Assembly (NCBI GenBank): GCA_012719455.1
Contig: JAAYAJ010000012.1
Span: 1-34,622 of the forward strand
Length of the DNA: 34,622 nt
From: Acidobacteriota bacterium
Lineage (GTDB): Bacteria > Acidobacteriota > UBA6911
Direction: 5' to 3'
Both the position numbers and the translations under genes were made by a program. The notes beneath the pieces were generated by a model. It was not told the DNA's origin, searched no databases, and was given only the letters and a program-made list of their open reading frames with translations. Shown piece by piece: positions 1-9,768 of the stretch (within the stretch, counting starts at the first letter, position 1; every line of letters begins with the position of its first letter).

Positions 1-347
1 ACGTTGCCGGGGTTGATCCGGTACTTGGCCAGCGCGCGCGCGCACTCCGGGTGCTGCTCGAGCAGGAGGTGGCCGTTGTAGTGGAAATCGCCGATCAGGG
101 GGACCGGCCCGCACCGCTCCGTCACCCTGCGCACGATTTCGGGCACCGCCGCGGCCGCCCGGGGGGTGTTGACCGTGACCCGGACCATTTCCGATCCCGC
201 CTCCGCCAGGGCCGCGACCTGCGCCGCCGTGGCCTCGACATCCTCGGTGTCGGTGTTCGTCATCGACTGCACCACCACGGGGGCCCCGCCCCCTACCCGC
301 ACGCCGCCGACATCGACGGCAACCGACCGCCTTCGCTCCTGGATCAT
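1..347 (-). CDS. ispG: IspG (GcpE), 4-hydroxy-3-methylbut-2-enyl diphosphate synthase, N-terminal part
   Basis: Only the first 115 or so codons lie in the window; the gene runs off the left edge. The enzyme carries out the penultimate step of the MEP isoprenoid pathway, reducing 2-C-methylerythritol-2,4-cyclodiphosphate to HMBPP with a [4Fe-4S] cluster. I translated the reverse strand by hand. The product has the characteristic IspG start: [17 protein letters not shown] near residues 24-40, then [10 protein letters not shown] and [10 protein letters not shown]. The ATG at 347 has an AGGGGG Shine-Dalgarno-like run about 7 nt upstream. A farther ATG at 367 meets a stop codon after seven codons, so it is not used. 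The cluster-binding cysteines would lie in the missing part. The gene is divergent from hpt. Family identity is secure; activity cannot be judged from this fragment. Confidence 0.9.
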   Translation of the reverse strand, partial: MIQERRRSVAVDVGGVRVGGGAPVVVQSMTNTDTEDVEATAAQVAALAEAGSEMVRVTVNTPRAAAAVPEIVRRVTERCGPVPLIGDFHYNGHLLLEQHPECARALAKYRINPGN

Positions 348-442
348 GTGCGTCCCCCTGTTTTCATGAGAGCTCTTTTAATTATTATCTTTTTAATATA
401 CAATTACTTATTTCGGTTCAGCCCCAATATCAAGGAGGGAGT
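348..442. promoter_or_regulatory. AT-rich divergent promoter region between ispG and hpt
   Basis: This 95-bp spacer separates leftward ispG from rightward hpt. Its middle (about 375-412) is strikingly AT-rich against the GC-rich surroundings, with TTTTAATT, TTAATATAC and TATTTC stretches that could supply -10 elements on both strands. No clean -35/-10 pair stands out. A strong Shine-Dalgarno AAGGAGGGAG (432-441) ends just before the hpt ATG. The promoter role is inferred from composition and position. Confidence 0.4.
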
Positions 443-985
443 ATGGAAAGATCCTTTTTATCCGACCGCGCCCCCGGACCCGTTCTCCTGTCCCACGGCG
501 ATATCCGGAAGCGTGTACTCGAAATGGGCCGGGAGATAACGCGCGACTACGAGGGGCGCGCTCCTCACCTGATCGGGGTGTTGAAGGGGGGCATTATCTT
601 CCATGCCGACCTCGTGCGCGCCATCGACCTGGACGTGTCGTTCGATTTCATCGCCTTGGGGAGCTACGGGCTGACCACCCGCACGAGCGGCGAAGTCCGC
701 TTGCTGAAGGACCTGGACGCGAGCCCCGAGGGGCGCGACGTGATCATCGTGGAGGACATCGTCGACACGGGGCTGACGCTCGACTACCTGCTCCAGTTCC
801 TGCGGACGCGGGAACCCGCGAGCCTCAAGGTCGCGGCGCTGCTCGACAAGCCCTCGCGCCGCCAGCGCGAGGTGCCGATCGACTACCTGGGGTTCGAAAT
901 CGACGACAGGTTCGTGGTCGGGTACGGGCTGGACTACGTCCAGCACTACCGGAACCTGCCCGACCTCCACCTTCTGGGGAACTGA
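443..985 (+). CDS. hpt: Hypoxanthine phosphoribosyltransferase
   Basis: A 180-residue purine salvage enzyme that makes IMP (and usually GMP) from the free base and PRPP. The length is normal for bacterial Hpt. The PRPP-binding motif VIIVEDIVDTG is at residues 100-110, with the acidic pair E104-D105 that contacts ribose. The pyrophosphate-loop motif GVLKGG is at 45-50 and the flexible-loop SYG at 74-76. The start at 443 follows an excellent Shine-Dalgarno (AAGGAGGGAG). It stands alone between divergent ispG and convergent rpsU, so it is probably monocistronic; a nested hairpin just after its stop codon may end the transcript. Confidence 0.96.
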   Translation: MERSFLSDRAPGPVLLSHGDIRKRVLEMGREITRDYEGRAPHLIGVLKGGIIFHADLVRAIDLDVSFDFIALGSYGLTTRTSGEVRLLKDLDASPEGRDVIIVEDIVDTGLTLDYLLQFLRTREPASLKVAALLDKPSRRQREVPIDYLGFEIDDRFVVGYGLDYVQHYRNLPDLHLLGN

Positions 986-1027
986 CGCCGGAAGGGCCGG
1001 AACGGCTCCGGGGAGCCGTCCCGGCGT
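985..1027. terminator. Nested GC hairpin between convergent hpt and rpsU
   Basis: Outer arms ACGCCGG (985-991) and CCGGCGT (1021-1027) are perfectly complementary. They enclose a second perfect hairpin, ACGGCTC (1002-1008), loop CGGG, GAGCCGT (1013-1019). It lies exactly between the stop codons of the convergent genes hpt and rpsU. There is no T tract on either strand, so a bidirectional terminator or RNA 3'-end stabiliser is inferred rather than shown. Confidence 0.5.
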
Positions 1028-1032
1028 ATGCG

Positions 1033-1230
1033 TCAGGAGCGTGCGCTGCGCATCTTTTTCCGCAGGCGCTTGCGCGCCAGGGCCTGCTTGATTCTCCTCT
1101 TTTCTCCCGGCTTCAGGTAGAAGGAGTGCTTCTTGACATCCTTGATGATGTCTTCCTGCTGAACCTTGCGCTTGAAGCGCCTGAGAGCGCTTTCGAGGGA
1201 TTCCCCCTCGTTCACGATTACTTCCGCCAA
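1033..1230 (-). CDS. rpsU: 30S ribosomal protein bS21 (TTG start)
   Basis: A small basic protein of the 30S platform near the mRNA exit site, matching bS21 along its whole length: VIVNEGESLESALRRFKRKV, then a lysine/arginine-rich tail. I place the start at the TTG at 1230, giving 65 residues beginning (M)AEVIVNEG as in the family. The alternative in-frame GTG at 1239 overlaps the Shine-Dalgarno AAGGAGGTG itself and would add three residues absent from relatives. GGAGG lies 8 nt before the TTG. The gene follows the cytidylate-kinase-like gene but has its own TTGACA -35 element and a palindrome in its leader, so it is probably transcribed and controlled independently. Confidence 0.95.
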   Translation of the reverse strand: MAEVIVNEGESLESALRRFKRKVQQEDIIKDVKKHSFYLKPGEKRRIKQALARKRLRKKMRSARS

Positions 1231-1254
1231 TCCATTCACCTCCTTCGGCGACAG

Positions 1255-1271
1255 GGGGGTACGTTACCCCC
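1255..1271 (-). promoter_or_regulatory. Perfect 7-bp palindrome in the rpsU promoter/leader
   Basis: GGGGGTA (1255-1261), CGT, TACCCCC (1265-1271) form a perfect inverted repeat. It overlaps the only plausible -10 of the rpsU promoter and sits about 25 bp before the rpsU start. This position suits either an operator or, if transcription starts upstream of it, a leader hairpin. Function is inferred. Confidence 0.5.
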
Positions 1272-1290
1272 TGCGGCGGGTAAGTGTCAA
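1261..1290 (-). promoter_or_regulatory. Putative rpsU promoter
   Basis: On the minus strand a perfect -35 TTGACA (1290-1285) is followed after 18 bp by TAACGT (1266-1261), a weak -10. The -35 lies between the stop of the upstream kinase-like gene and rpsU. The weak -10 falls inside the palindrome, so a regulated promoter is plausible. Confidence 0.5.
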
Positions 1291-1309
1291 GACCCAATTA
1301 TTCAATTAG

Positions 1310-1954
1310 TTAGGAAGTCCGAGGCGCCTGCCGCGCCCGTACCACCAGCTCGATGATCTCCGCCGCCCGCTCCGGGCCCACGACGCCCGTGTCGAGGCAA
1401 AGGTGGTAGCGGGTGCTCAAGGTCCAGTTTTGGCCCGCCATGCGCCCGAGGTACGCCTGCCGCGCCCGGTCCGATTCCCGGATCATGGCAAGCGCCTTCT
1501 CCCGCGTCGGCGCCCCGTAAGCCTCCATGGCCCGCTCCACGCGGAAGGAGTCGGGGGCGTGCAGGAACACGTGGACCGCCCGGGGGTGGTCGCGCAGCAC
1601 GTGGGCTCCGCCGCGCCCCACGATCACGCAGTCCTCCCGCGCGGCCAACTCCCGGATGATCTTGGCCTGGAGATTGAACAGGCGCTGGTCGGTCACCGTC
1701 TGGAAGGGGGGCGCCGTGTAGGAAACGTCCGGGAGCCCGTAGGTGAACAGGGAGGTGATCTTTTCCCAGAACGACGCCAGCCGCTCTTCGCGCCAGGAGA
1801 TCTCCTCGACCGGGAGCCCGAGCCTGTCGGCGGCCAGCTGCAGCACCTCGCGGTCGGCGTAGCGGTAACCGAGCCGGGCCGCCACCACGTGTCCTATCTT
1901 CGCCCCCCCGCAGCAGAACTGCCGCGAGATTGTGATCGCGGTCTTCCCAGCCAT
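1310..1954 (-). CDS. Cytidylate kinase-like family protein
   Basis: A 214-residue P-loop protein of the cytidylate-kinase-like family, distinct from the house-keeping Cmk. Residues 4-21 carry the family start (ITISRQFCCGG), equivalent to the usual ITISRE.GSGG nucleotide-binding loop. IVGRGGAHVLRD at 111-122 and the arginine-rich REKALAMIRESDRAR at 151-165 match the lid region. The start was set at ATG 1954, which has GGAGGGAG 6-7 nt upstream and leaves a 16-nt gap after the gyrA stop. A longer in-frame form from 2026 would overlap gyrA. It is probably the last gene of the gyrB-gyrA transcript. Substrate is unknown; nucleoside or nucleotide phosphorylation is a family inference. Confidence 0.8.
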   Translation of the reverse strand: MAGKTAITISRQFCCGGAKIGHVVAARLGYRYADREVLQLAADRLGLPVEEISWREERLASFWEKITSLFTYGLPDVSYTAPPFQTVTDQRLFNLQAKIIRELAAREDCVIVGRGGAHVLRDHPRAVHVFLHAPDSFRVERAMEAYGAPTREKALAMIRESDRARQAYLGRMAGQNWTLSTRYHLCLDTGVVGPERAAEIIELVVRARQAPRTS

Positions 1955-1970
1955 AATCTCCCTCCGCGCG

Positions 1971-4415
1971 TCATTCCGGTTGCTCGTCAGGGTCCTCCCC
2001 GGCGACGATGGTGACACTTGCGACATAATCGCCTTCTTCGAGATCGATGCACTTGACCCCGATGGCGGCCCGGGCTTGCGTGTTGCGGATCCCGTCCGCG
2101 TCGAGCTGGATCAGCTTCCCGTTGGCCGTGATCAGCATGACGGAGGTGTCCTCCTGCACGTGGCAGGTGTTGACCACCGTCCCGTTCTTCTTCCCGACCC
2201 GGACGTTGATGACGCCGCTCCCGGCCCGGTTCTGGCGGGGGTATTCGTCCACGTCGGTGCGCTTGCCGAAGCCCTTCTCGGTCACGGTAAGGAACTGGCC
2301 CGGGCCCTTGAAGGCCGACATGGCCACCACCTTGTCGTCCCCGGAGAGCCGGATCCCGATGACGCCCCGCGCGGTGCGCCCCATTTCCCGGACCCCGGCC
2401 TCGGAGAAACGGATCGCCTTCCCCATGCGCGTGGCCAGAAGCACGTCGTAATCGCCGTCGGTGAGCTGGCAGCCGATCAGTTCGTCGTCCTCCGGCACCG
2501 AAATCGCGATGATGCCCGAGCTGCGGGGGTTGGAATAGTGCGCGAGTCCCGTCTTCTTGACGATGCCGTTGCGGGTGGCCATGAGAACATACCCGCCCCC
2601 TTCGAACCCCTTCACCGCGATGATGTCGGCGATCTTTTCATCCTTCCCCAGGTTCACCATGTTGACGATCGCCTTCCCCTTCCCCGCGCTGCCGACATCG
2701 GGGATTTCGTACACCTTGAGCCAGTACAGCCGGCCGCGGTTGGTGAAGATCAACAGGTAGCTGTGGGTGGAGGCGACGAAGACATGGTCGATGAAATCCT
2801 CGTCGCGCGTGGTCATGCCGATCCGTCCCTTCCCCCCCCGCCCCTGGGAGCGGTAGAGCGAGGCCGCCGTGCGCTTGACGTAGCCGGAGTGGGTGGCGGT
2901 GATGACCACGTCCTCCTCGGCGATGAGGTCCTCGAGCGTCATCTCGACTTCCTCGTCCACGATTTCGGTCCGGCGCCGGTCGCCGTAGGCGGCCTGGATC
3001 TCCCTGAGTTCGCCGATGACCACCCCCTCCAGGACCTTCTCGCTGGCCAGGATCTCCTTCAGGCGCGCGATCAGCTTCAGGATCTCCTCGTACTCGGCGA
3101 CGATCTTCTCGCGTTCCAGGCCGGTCAGGCGCTGCAGCCTCATCTCCAGGATCGCCTGCGCCTGGGCGGCGCTGAAGCCGAACCGCTCCACGAGCCCTTC
3201 CCGGGCGACGGCCGGCTCCTTGGAGGCGCGGATCAGGGCGATCACCTCGTCGAGCATGTCGAGCGCCCGGCGCAGCCCTTCCAAAATATGGGCCCGGGCT
3301 TCGGCTTTCCCCAGGTCGAAGATGGTCCGCCGGCGCACCACTTCCTTCCGGTGCGCGATGAAGCACCCGATCGTCTCCCGCAGGTTGAGAACCTGGGGGC
3401 GGTTCTCGACGATGGCGAGCATGATGATGCCGAAGCTCGACTGCATGGCCGTCATCTTGTACAGGTTGTTGAGCACGATCTGCGCCGGCTCGTCCTTCTT
3501 GACCTCGATGACGATGCGCATCCCCTCGCGGTCCGACTCGTCGCGCAGGTCGCTGATCCCCTCGATCTTCTTGTCGCGCACCAATTCGGCGATGCGCTCG
3601 ATCAGCCGGGCCTTGTTCACCTGGTATGGAATTTCAGTCACGACGATGGCTTCGCGCTCGCGCCCCATCTTCTCGATCTCCGCCCGGGCGCGCAGGGTGA
3701 TGATGCCGCGCCCGGTCTCGTAGGCGGAGCGGATCCCGCTCCTCCCGTAGATGAAGCCCGCGGTTGGAAAATCGGGACCGGGAACGCACTGCATGATCCG
3801 CTCGAGCGGGGCTTCCGGGTCCTCGATGAGGAGGATGGTCGCCTCGATGATTTCGGAGAGGTTGTGCGGCGGCACGTTGGTCGCCATCCCCACCGCGATG
3901 CCGCTCGACCCGTTGACCAGCAGGTTGGGGAAGCGCGCGGGGAGCACCAGCGGCTCCTGCAGGGAGTCGTCGTAGTTGGGACCGAAATCGACCGTGTCCT
4001 TTTCCAGGTCGGCCAGGAGCTCGTCCGTGATCCGGGCCATCCGGACCTCGGTGTAGCGCATGGCCGCCGCGCTGTCCCCGTCCACCGAACCGAAGTTCCC
4101 CTGGCCGTCCACGAGCGGGTAGCGGATGGAAAAATCCTGGGCCAGGCGCACGATGGTGTCGTACACGGCGCTGTCCCCGTGCGGGTGGTACTTGCCGATG
4201 ACGTCCCCCACGATGCGGGCCGATTTCTTGTAGGGCTTCGAGTGGGTGTTCCCGAGGTCCTGCATGGCGTAGAGCACCCGGCGGTGCACCGGTTTGAGCC
4301 CGTCGCGCACGTCCGGGAGGGCGCGGCCGATGATGACGCTCATGGCATAGTCCACGTAGGACCTAGTCATTTCATCGATGATGTTTACCGGGATCTTGTC
4401 GAGAGCTTCAGTCAT
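1971..4415 (-). CDS. gyrA: DNA gyrase subunit A
   Basis: An 814-residue subunit that cuts and rejoins DNA in the A2B2 gyrase, which introduces negative supercoils. The catalytic tyrosine is Tyr121 in MRYTEVR. The quinolone-resistance region reads [10 protein letters not shown] with Ser82 and Asp86, the positions of E. coli Ser83 and Asp87, so it is wild type for quinolone binding. The GyrA box at 524-530 is QGRGGKG, one substitution from the canonical QRRGGKG, and is followed by the beta-pinwheel repeats. It begins 18 bp after the gyrB stop and is co-transcribed with it. The GyrA box marks it as gyrase, not topoisomerase IV ParC. Confidence 0.98.
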   Translation of the reverse strand: MTEALDKIPVNIIDEMTRSYVDYAMSVIIGRALPDVRDGLKPVHRRVLYAMQDLGNTHSKPYKKSARIVGDVIGKYHPHGDSAVYDTIVRLAQDFSIRYPLVDGQGNFGSVDGDSAAAMRYTEVRMARITDELLADLEKDTVDFGPNYDDSLQEPLVLPARFPNLLVNGSSGIAVGMATNVPPHNLSEIIEATILLIEDPEAPLERIMQCVPGPDFPTAGFIYGRSGIRSAYETGRGIITLRARAEIEKMGREREAIVVTEIPYQVNKARLIERIAELVRDKKIEGISDLRDESDREGMRIVIEVKKDEPAQIVLNNLYKMTAMQSSFGIIMLAIVENRPQVLNLRETIGCFIAHRKEVVRRRTIFDLGKAEARAHILEGLRRALDMLDEVIALIRASKEPAVAREGLVERFGFSAAQAQAILEMRLQRLTGLEREKIVAEYEEILKLIARLKEILASEKVLEGVVIGELREIQAAYGDRRRTEIVDEEVEMTLEDLIAEEDVVITATHSGYVKRTAASLYRSQGRGGKGRIGMTTRDEDFIDHVFVASTHSYLLIFTNRGRLYWLKVYEIPDVGSAGKGKAIVNMVNLGKDEKIADIIAVKGFEGGGYVLMATRNGIVKKTGLAHYSNPRSSGIIAISVPEDDELIGCQLTDGDYDVLLATRMGKAIRFSEAGVREMGRTARGVIGIRLSGDDKVVAMSAFKGPGQFLTVTEKGFGKRTDVDEYPRQNRAGSGVINVRVGKKNGTVVNTCHVQEDTSVMLITANGKLIQLDADGIRNTQARAAIGVKCIDLEEGDYVASVTIVAGEDPDEQPE

Positions 4416-4433
4416 AACGGGTGCCTTCGGCTG

Positions 4434-6944
<2,511 letters not shown>

Positions 6945-6995
6945 CTATACAACCTTATTGTTTCCAATAAATTATTAAACCAAAAACACCGGGTG

Positions 6996-7024
6996 ATTAT
7001 AGCACGGCACGGCCGGAATTTGAA
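6996..7024 (-). promoter_or_regulatory. gyrB promoter
   Basis: On the minus strand TTCAAA (7024-7019) and a perfect TATAAT (7001-6996) are separated by 17 bp. They lie in the 167-bp recF-gyrB gap, about 90 bp before the gyrB start. This would let gyrBA be expressed apart from dnaN-recF, for example in response to supercoiling. A second look for a supercoiling-sensitive spacer is not possible by eye. Confidence 0.65.
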
Positions 7025-7045
7025 GGAATTTTTCGGTAATTTCTG

Positions 7046-7080
7046 CCATGTAAGTTTCATGATAACAACAACTTACATGG
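7046..7080. repeat. 11-bp perfect inverted repeat over the recF stop codon
   Basis: CCATGTAAGTT (7046-7056) and AACTTACATGG (7070-7080) are exact reverse complements around a 13-nt AT-rich loop. The recF stop codon lies in the right arm. There is no T tract after it, so it is not a typical intrinsic terminator. It lies about 20 bp upstream of the gyrB -35 and could be a binding site for a dimeric protein or an RNA 3' hairpin. Confidence 0.75.
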
Positions 7081-8209
7081 TAGTCGCCGGGGTTGGGGAG
7101 CAGGTTTCATCGCCCGGAGTCCGGACCCTGCCGTTTTCCACCACGAAGTGCACGGGGTCGAAGCGCCCGGAGGGGACACGGAAGGCCCTCACCGAGGTCA
7201 AAACACTCTGCGTCCGCTCCGACAGGTAGCCGAGAAAAGTGCGCAGGCGCTCCCGGTCCAATTCCGCCTCCGCGTCGTCGACCAGGAAGATGGGATAAAA
7301 GCCGTGGGCCTCGGCGTGAATCTCCATCTGGGAGAAATAGAGGGCCAGCAGGCCCGAACGCTGCTGTCCGGCCGAACCGAACGCTCCCAGCCCCTTGCCG
7401 TTGACGTAAAGCTTGAGTTCGTCCCGGTGGGGACCCACGCTGGTGGTCCCCGTCTTCAGGTCGCGCGCCCGCGCCCGCTCGAGCCCTTCGCGGAACTCCC
7501 CCTCCAGGACCGCCCGGTCGGGGTTCTCCGCCCCGATCGTCGACAGGTAATGCATCCGGAGCGTCTCCATGCCGAAGAGCCCCTCCGGCAGTCGGCTCTT
7601 CATGCGCGCGACATAGTTCAGCCGGTTGGACAGGATGCGCGCGCCGGCGCCGATGAGCGCGTCGTCCCAGCTCTCCAGCAGCCGCGCGTCAGCCGGCCCG
7701 GACGCCGCGGCGATCGTGGCCAGCACCCGGTTGCGCTGCTTCAGCGCGCGGCTGTAGTGGGCCAGGAGCCGGACGTGGCCGGGGTAGAGGGGGACCATGG
7801 CGCGGTCCAGGAACGCCCTGCGGGCGGCCGGCCCCCCCCGCACGATGTCGAGGTGAGCGTGGGTGAAGGCGAGCAGGTGGAGATTGCCGACGAATTCCTC
7901 GAGCGACGCCGACTTGCCGTGGAGCGAGAGGGTCTTTTCACCCCCCCGGATGGTGACCCCCAGGGTCCGCTCCAGGGCGCCGCGCTGGACGACCCCCTCG
8001 ATGCGGCATTCCGTCCCGCCGTGCCGGACGCAGTCCCTTGGGGTGGCGGTGCGGAAGCTGCGCCCGTAGGCCAGGAAATAGATCGCCTCCAGGATGTTGG
8101 TCTTCCCCTGGCCGTTTTTGCCCCAAAACAGGGTGGCGCCGGGGCCCAGGGAGATGTCCAGTTCCCCGATGTTGCGAAAATTGTAGAGCCTCAGCCGGGT
8201 GATGCGCAC
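7073..8209 (-). CDS. recF: DNA replication and repair protein RecF
   Basis: A 378-residue SMC-like ATPase that, with RecO and RecR, loads RecA at single-strand gaps. The N-terminus MRITRLRLYNFRNI is typical. Walker A GKNGQGKT is at residues 30-37; the signature region has SAGQQRS and Walker B is IFLVDDAEAELD in the C-terminal quarter. The start is a GTG at 8209, two bases after the dnaN stop codon, giving translational coupling. A longer reading frame reaches into dnaN but adds about 40 residues unlike RecF. The length is slightly above E. coli RecF (357). Confidence 0.95.
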   Translation of the reverse strand: MRITRLRLYNFRNIGELDISLGPGATLFWGKNGQGKTNILEAIYFLAYGRSFRTATPRDCVRHGGTECRIEGVVQRGALERTLGVTIRGGEKTLSLHGKSASLEEFVGNLHLLAFTHAHLDIVRGGPAARRAFLDRAMVPLYPGHVRLLAHYSRALKQRNRVLATIAAASGPADARLLESWDDALIGAGARILSNRLNYVARMKSRLPEGLFGMETLRMHYLSTIGAENPDRAVLEGEFREGLERARARDLKTGTTSVGPHRDELKLYVNGKGLGAFGSAGQQRSGLLALYFSQMEIHAEAHGFYPIFLVDDAEAELDRERLRTFLGYLSERTQSVLTSVRAFRVPSGRFDPVHFVVENGRVRTPGDETCSPTPATTM

Positions 8210-8211
8210 GC

Positions 8212-9321
8212 TTAAAGCTTCATGGGCATGACCACGTATTGATAGTCGAGGTCGGAAGACCCGACCGGCCTCAACAGTCCCTGCGTTTCCGAGTCCTTGA
8301 TGGAGATGGAAATGGTGTCGGTCGCGCACGCTCCCACGAAGTCGAGCAGGTAGACGGGGTTGAACCCGATCTGGAGGGCCTCCCCCTCGTACTCCACCTC
8401 GAGTTCCTCGCGCGATTCCCCGGCTTCGGCCGAACTGGCGCTCAGTTCAAGGGTCCCGCTGCGGAAGGCCAGCCGGATCGCTTTCAGTTTTTCGTCCGAC
8501 ATGACGGCCGCCCGGCGGATGGCATCGCCGAGAGGCTTGGTGGCGGCGATGACGAACTTGTCGTTTTCCCGCGGGATCACCAGCTCGTAGTTGGGGAACT
8601 GGCCCGCCAGGACCCGGGAAATAAGCCGTTTGCTCCCCACCCCGAAGAAGAGGTTGTTGTCGTCCCGCCCAAACTCCACCATGCTGTCCTGGTCCCCGAT
8701 CAGCTTGAGTATTTCGACCAGGGTCTTGCGGGGGATCAGCGATTTGATCTCGGCGTCCAGCCCGGGGATCTCCATGCTCCGGCTCACCAGCGCCAGCCGG
8801 TGCCCGTCGGTGGCGACCATTCGGATCTGGTCGGGGAGCAGGGCGACCAGGGCGCCGTTGAGCGAATAGCGCGACTCCTCCTGGGTGATGGCGAACATCG
8901 TGCGCTGGATCATGCTGCGCAGCAGGCTCCCGGGAATGTAGGCCACGACCGGTCCCGTTTCGGGAATGGTGGGGAAGTTGTCCTTTGGGAGCGCCACGAT
9001 CTTGTAGTGGGAGTTGCCCGAGCGCAGTTCCACCCAGTCGTTTTCGAGCAGGGAAATCTCGATATCCGCGCCGTCGGGGAGGAGGCGCACGATGTCGAAC
9101 AGCCTGCGGGCCGAAATCGTCGTCGTCCCCTCGGCGTCCACCCGGGCTGGGCAGCCGCAGCGGATGGTCACGTCCAGGTCGGTCGCCGCAATGTCCAGGT
9201 GTTCGGCGGAGGCTTCCACCAGGATATTGGACAGGATGGGGATGGTGCTCTTTTTCTCGATCACACCCTGTACCAGGTTCAGCTCGTTGAGCAGCGAATT
9301 CCTTGTAACCGTGAATTTCAT
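8212..9321 (-). CDS. dnaN: DNA polymerase III beta subunit (sliding clamp)
   Basis: A 369-residue clamp, the usual length, with three similar domains of about 120 residues. The start MKFTVTRNSLLNEL and the segments RFDI-like RRLFDIVRLLPD, VATDGHRLALVS and the C-terminus VVMPMKL are hallmarks of DnaN; the last forms part of the partner-binding pocket. An AAGGAG Shine-Dalgarno lies 9 nt before the ATG. It is followed by recF with a 2-nt gap. The 447-bp spacer to dnaA holds the proposed origin and a dnaN promoter, so dnaN-recF need not depend on read-through from dnaA. Confidence 0.98.
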   Translation of the reverse strand: MKFTVTRNSLLNELNLVQGVIEKKSTIPILSNILVEASAEHLDIAATDLDVTIRCGCPARVDAEGTTTISARRLFDIVRLLPDGADIEISLLENDWVELRSGNSHYKIVALPKDNFPTIPETGPVVAYIPGSLLRSMIQRTMFAITQEESRYSLNGALVALLPDQIRMVATDGHRLALVSRSMEIPGLDAEIKSLIPRKTLVEILKLIGDQDSMVEFGRDDNNLFFGVGSKRLISRVLAGQFPNYELVIPRENDKFVIAATKPLGDAIRRAAVMSDEKLKAIRLAFRSGTLELSASSAEAGESREELEVEYEGEALQIGFNPVYLLDFVGACATDTISISIKDSETQGLLRPVGSSDLDYQYVVMPMKL

Positions 9322-9392
9322 CGAGGACGCTCCTTGCAGATTGGAATAGAGACACTGCCGATGGCTGCCGCCTGCTGCCGCGTGCCATGGCG

Positions 9393-9419
9393 ATTATACA
9401 GCTTTCGGCCCGATTCCAA
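9393..9419 (-). promoter_or_regulatory. Putative dnaN promoter
   Basis: A perfect TATAAT on the minus strand (9398-9393) is preceded by TTGGAA (9419-9414) with a 15-bp spacer, which is short; shifting to 17 bp gives GGTTGG. The transcript would have a leader of about 65 nt. The -10 is convincing, the -35 less so. Confidence 0.5.
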
Positions 9420-9451
9420 CCCTCAAAAAAAATGGAGAATTTCAGACCCTG

Positions 9452-9752
9452 TTTTCCACCGGACGTTTCACAGCTGAAAACATTGTAGATTAAAGATTTG
9501 TGTCTTTTTCCACAGCCGCCCGCCGTGAAAATCCTGTGGATTTCGCCCCCGCCGGGAATTTCCACAGGATGCCAGGCTTTTCCACAGGGGAGGGAAAAAG
9601 TTTTGCACGCGCCGCGACCGCTCCGGCACCGGGGGAGAGAGGCTTTTCCACATATCCACAGGACATTCTACTACTACTGGTATAGCCGAATAATAATTAT
9701 ATAGAAATAGACGAAGGGACGCGCGCAGGCGCTTAAAAACCATTAAAAACCA
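9452..9752. other. Proposed replication origin (oriC) with DnaA boxes, DnaA-trios and AT-rich unwinding region
   Basis: The dnaA-dnaN spacer holds a cluster of DnaA boxes with local consensus TTTTCCACA: exact copies at 9506-9514, 9578-9586 and 9644-9652 on the plus strand; variants ATTTCCACA (9558-9566) and ATATCCACA (9652-9660, overlapping the previous box by one base); AAATCCACA on the minus strand (9543-9535); and a one-mismatch copy at 9452-9460. After the last two boxes come 7 nt (GGACATT), then CTA three times (9668-9676), then an AT-rich tract (9681-9710) and two tandem copies of TTAAAAACCA (9733-9752). Boxes, short spacer, trinucleotides, AT-rich DNA is the order of the DnaA-trio unwinding element described in Bacillus subtilis. 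Origin function is inferred. Confidence 0.82.
9668..9676 (-). other. DnaA-trio repeats
   Basis: Three uninterrupted CTA units on the plus strand read 3'-GAT-GAT-GAT-5' on the complementary strand, matching the published DnaA-trio consensus 3'-(G/A)A(T/A)-5'. They lie 7 nt after a tandem pair of DnaA boxes and immediately before AT-rich DNA. The single-stranded DnaA filament would therefore extend toward dnaA. Confidence 0.7.
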
Positions 9753-9768
9753 AGGAAAAGGATATCGA

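Noticed and set aside
1955-2026. Longer start for the cytidylate-kinase-like gene
   Set aside because: It would overlap gyrA by 56 bp, whereas ATG 1954 has a strong Shine-Dalgarno and gives the family-typical N-terminus.
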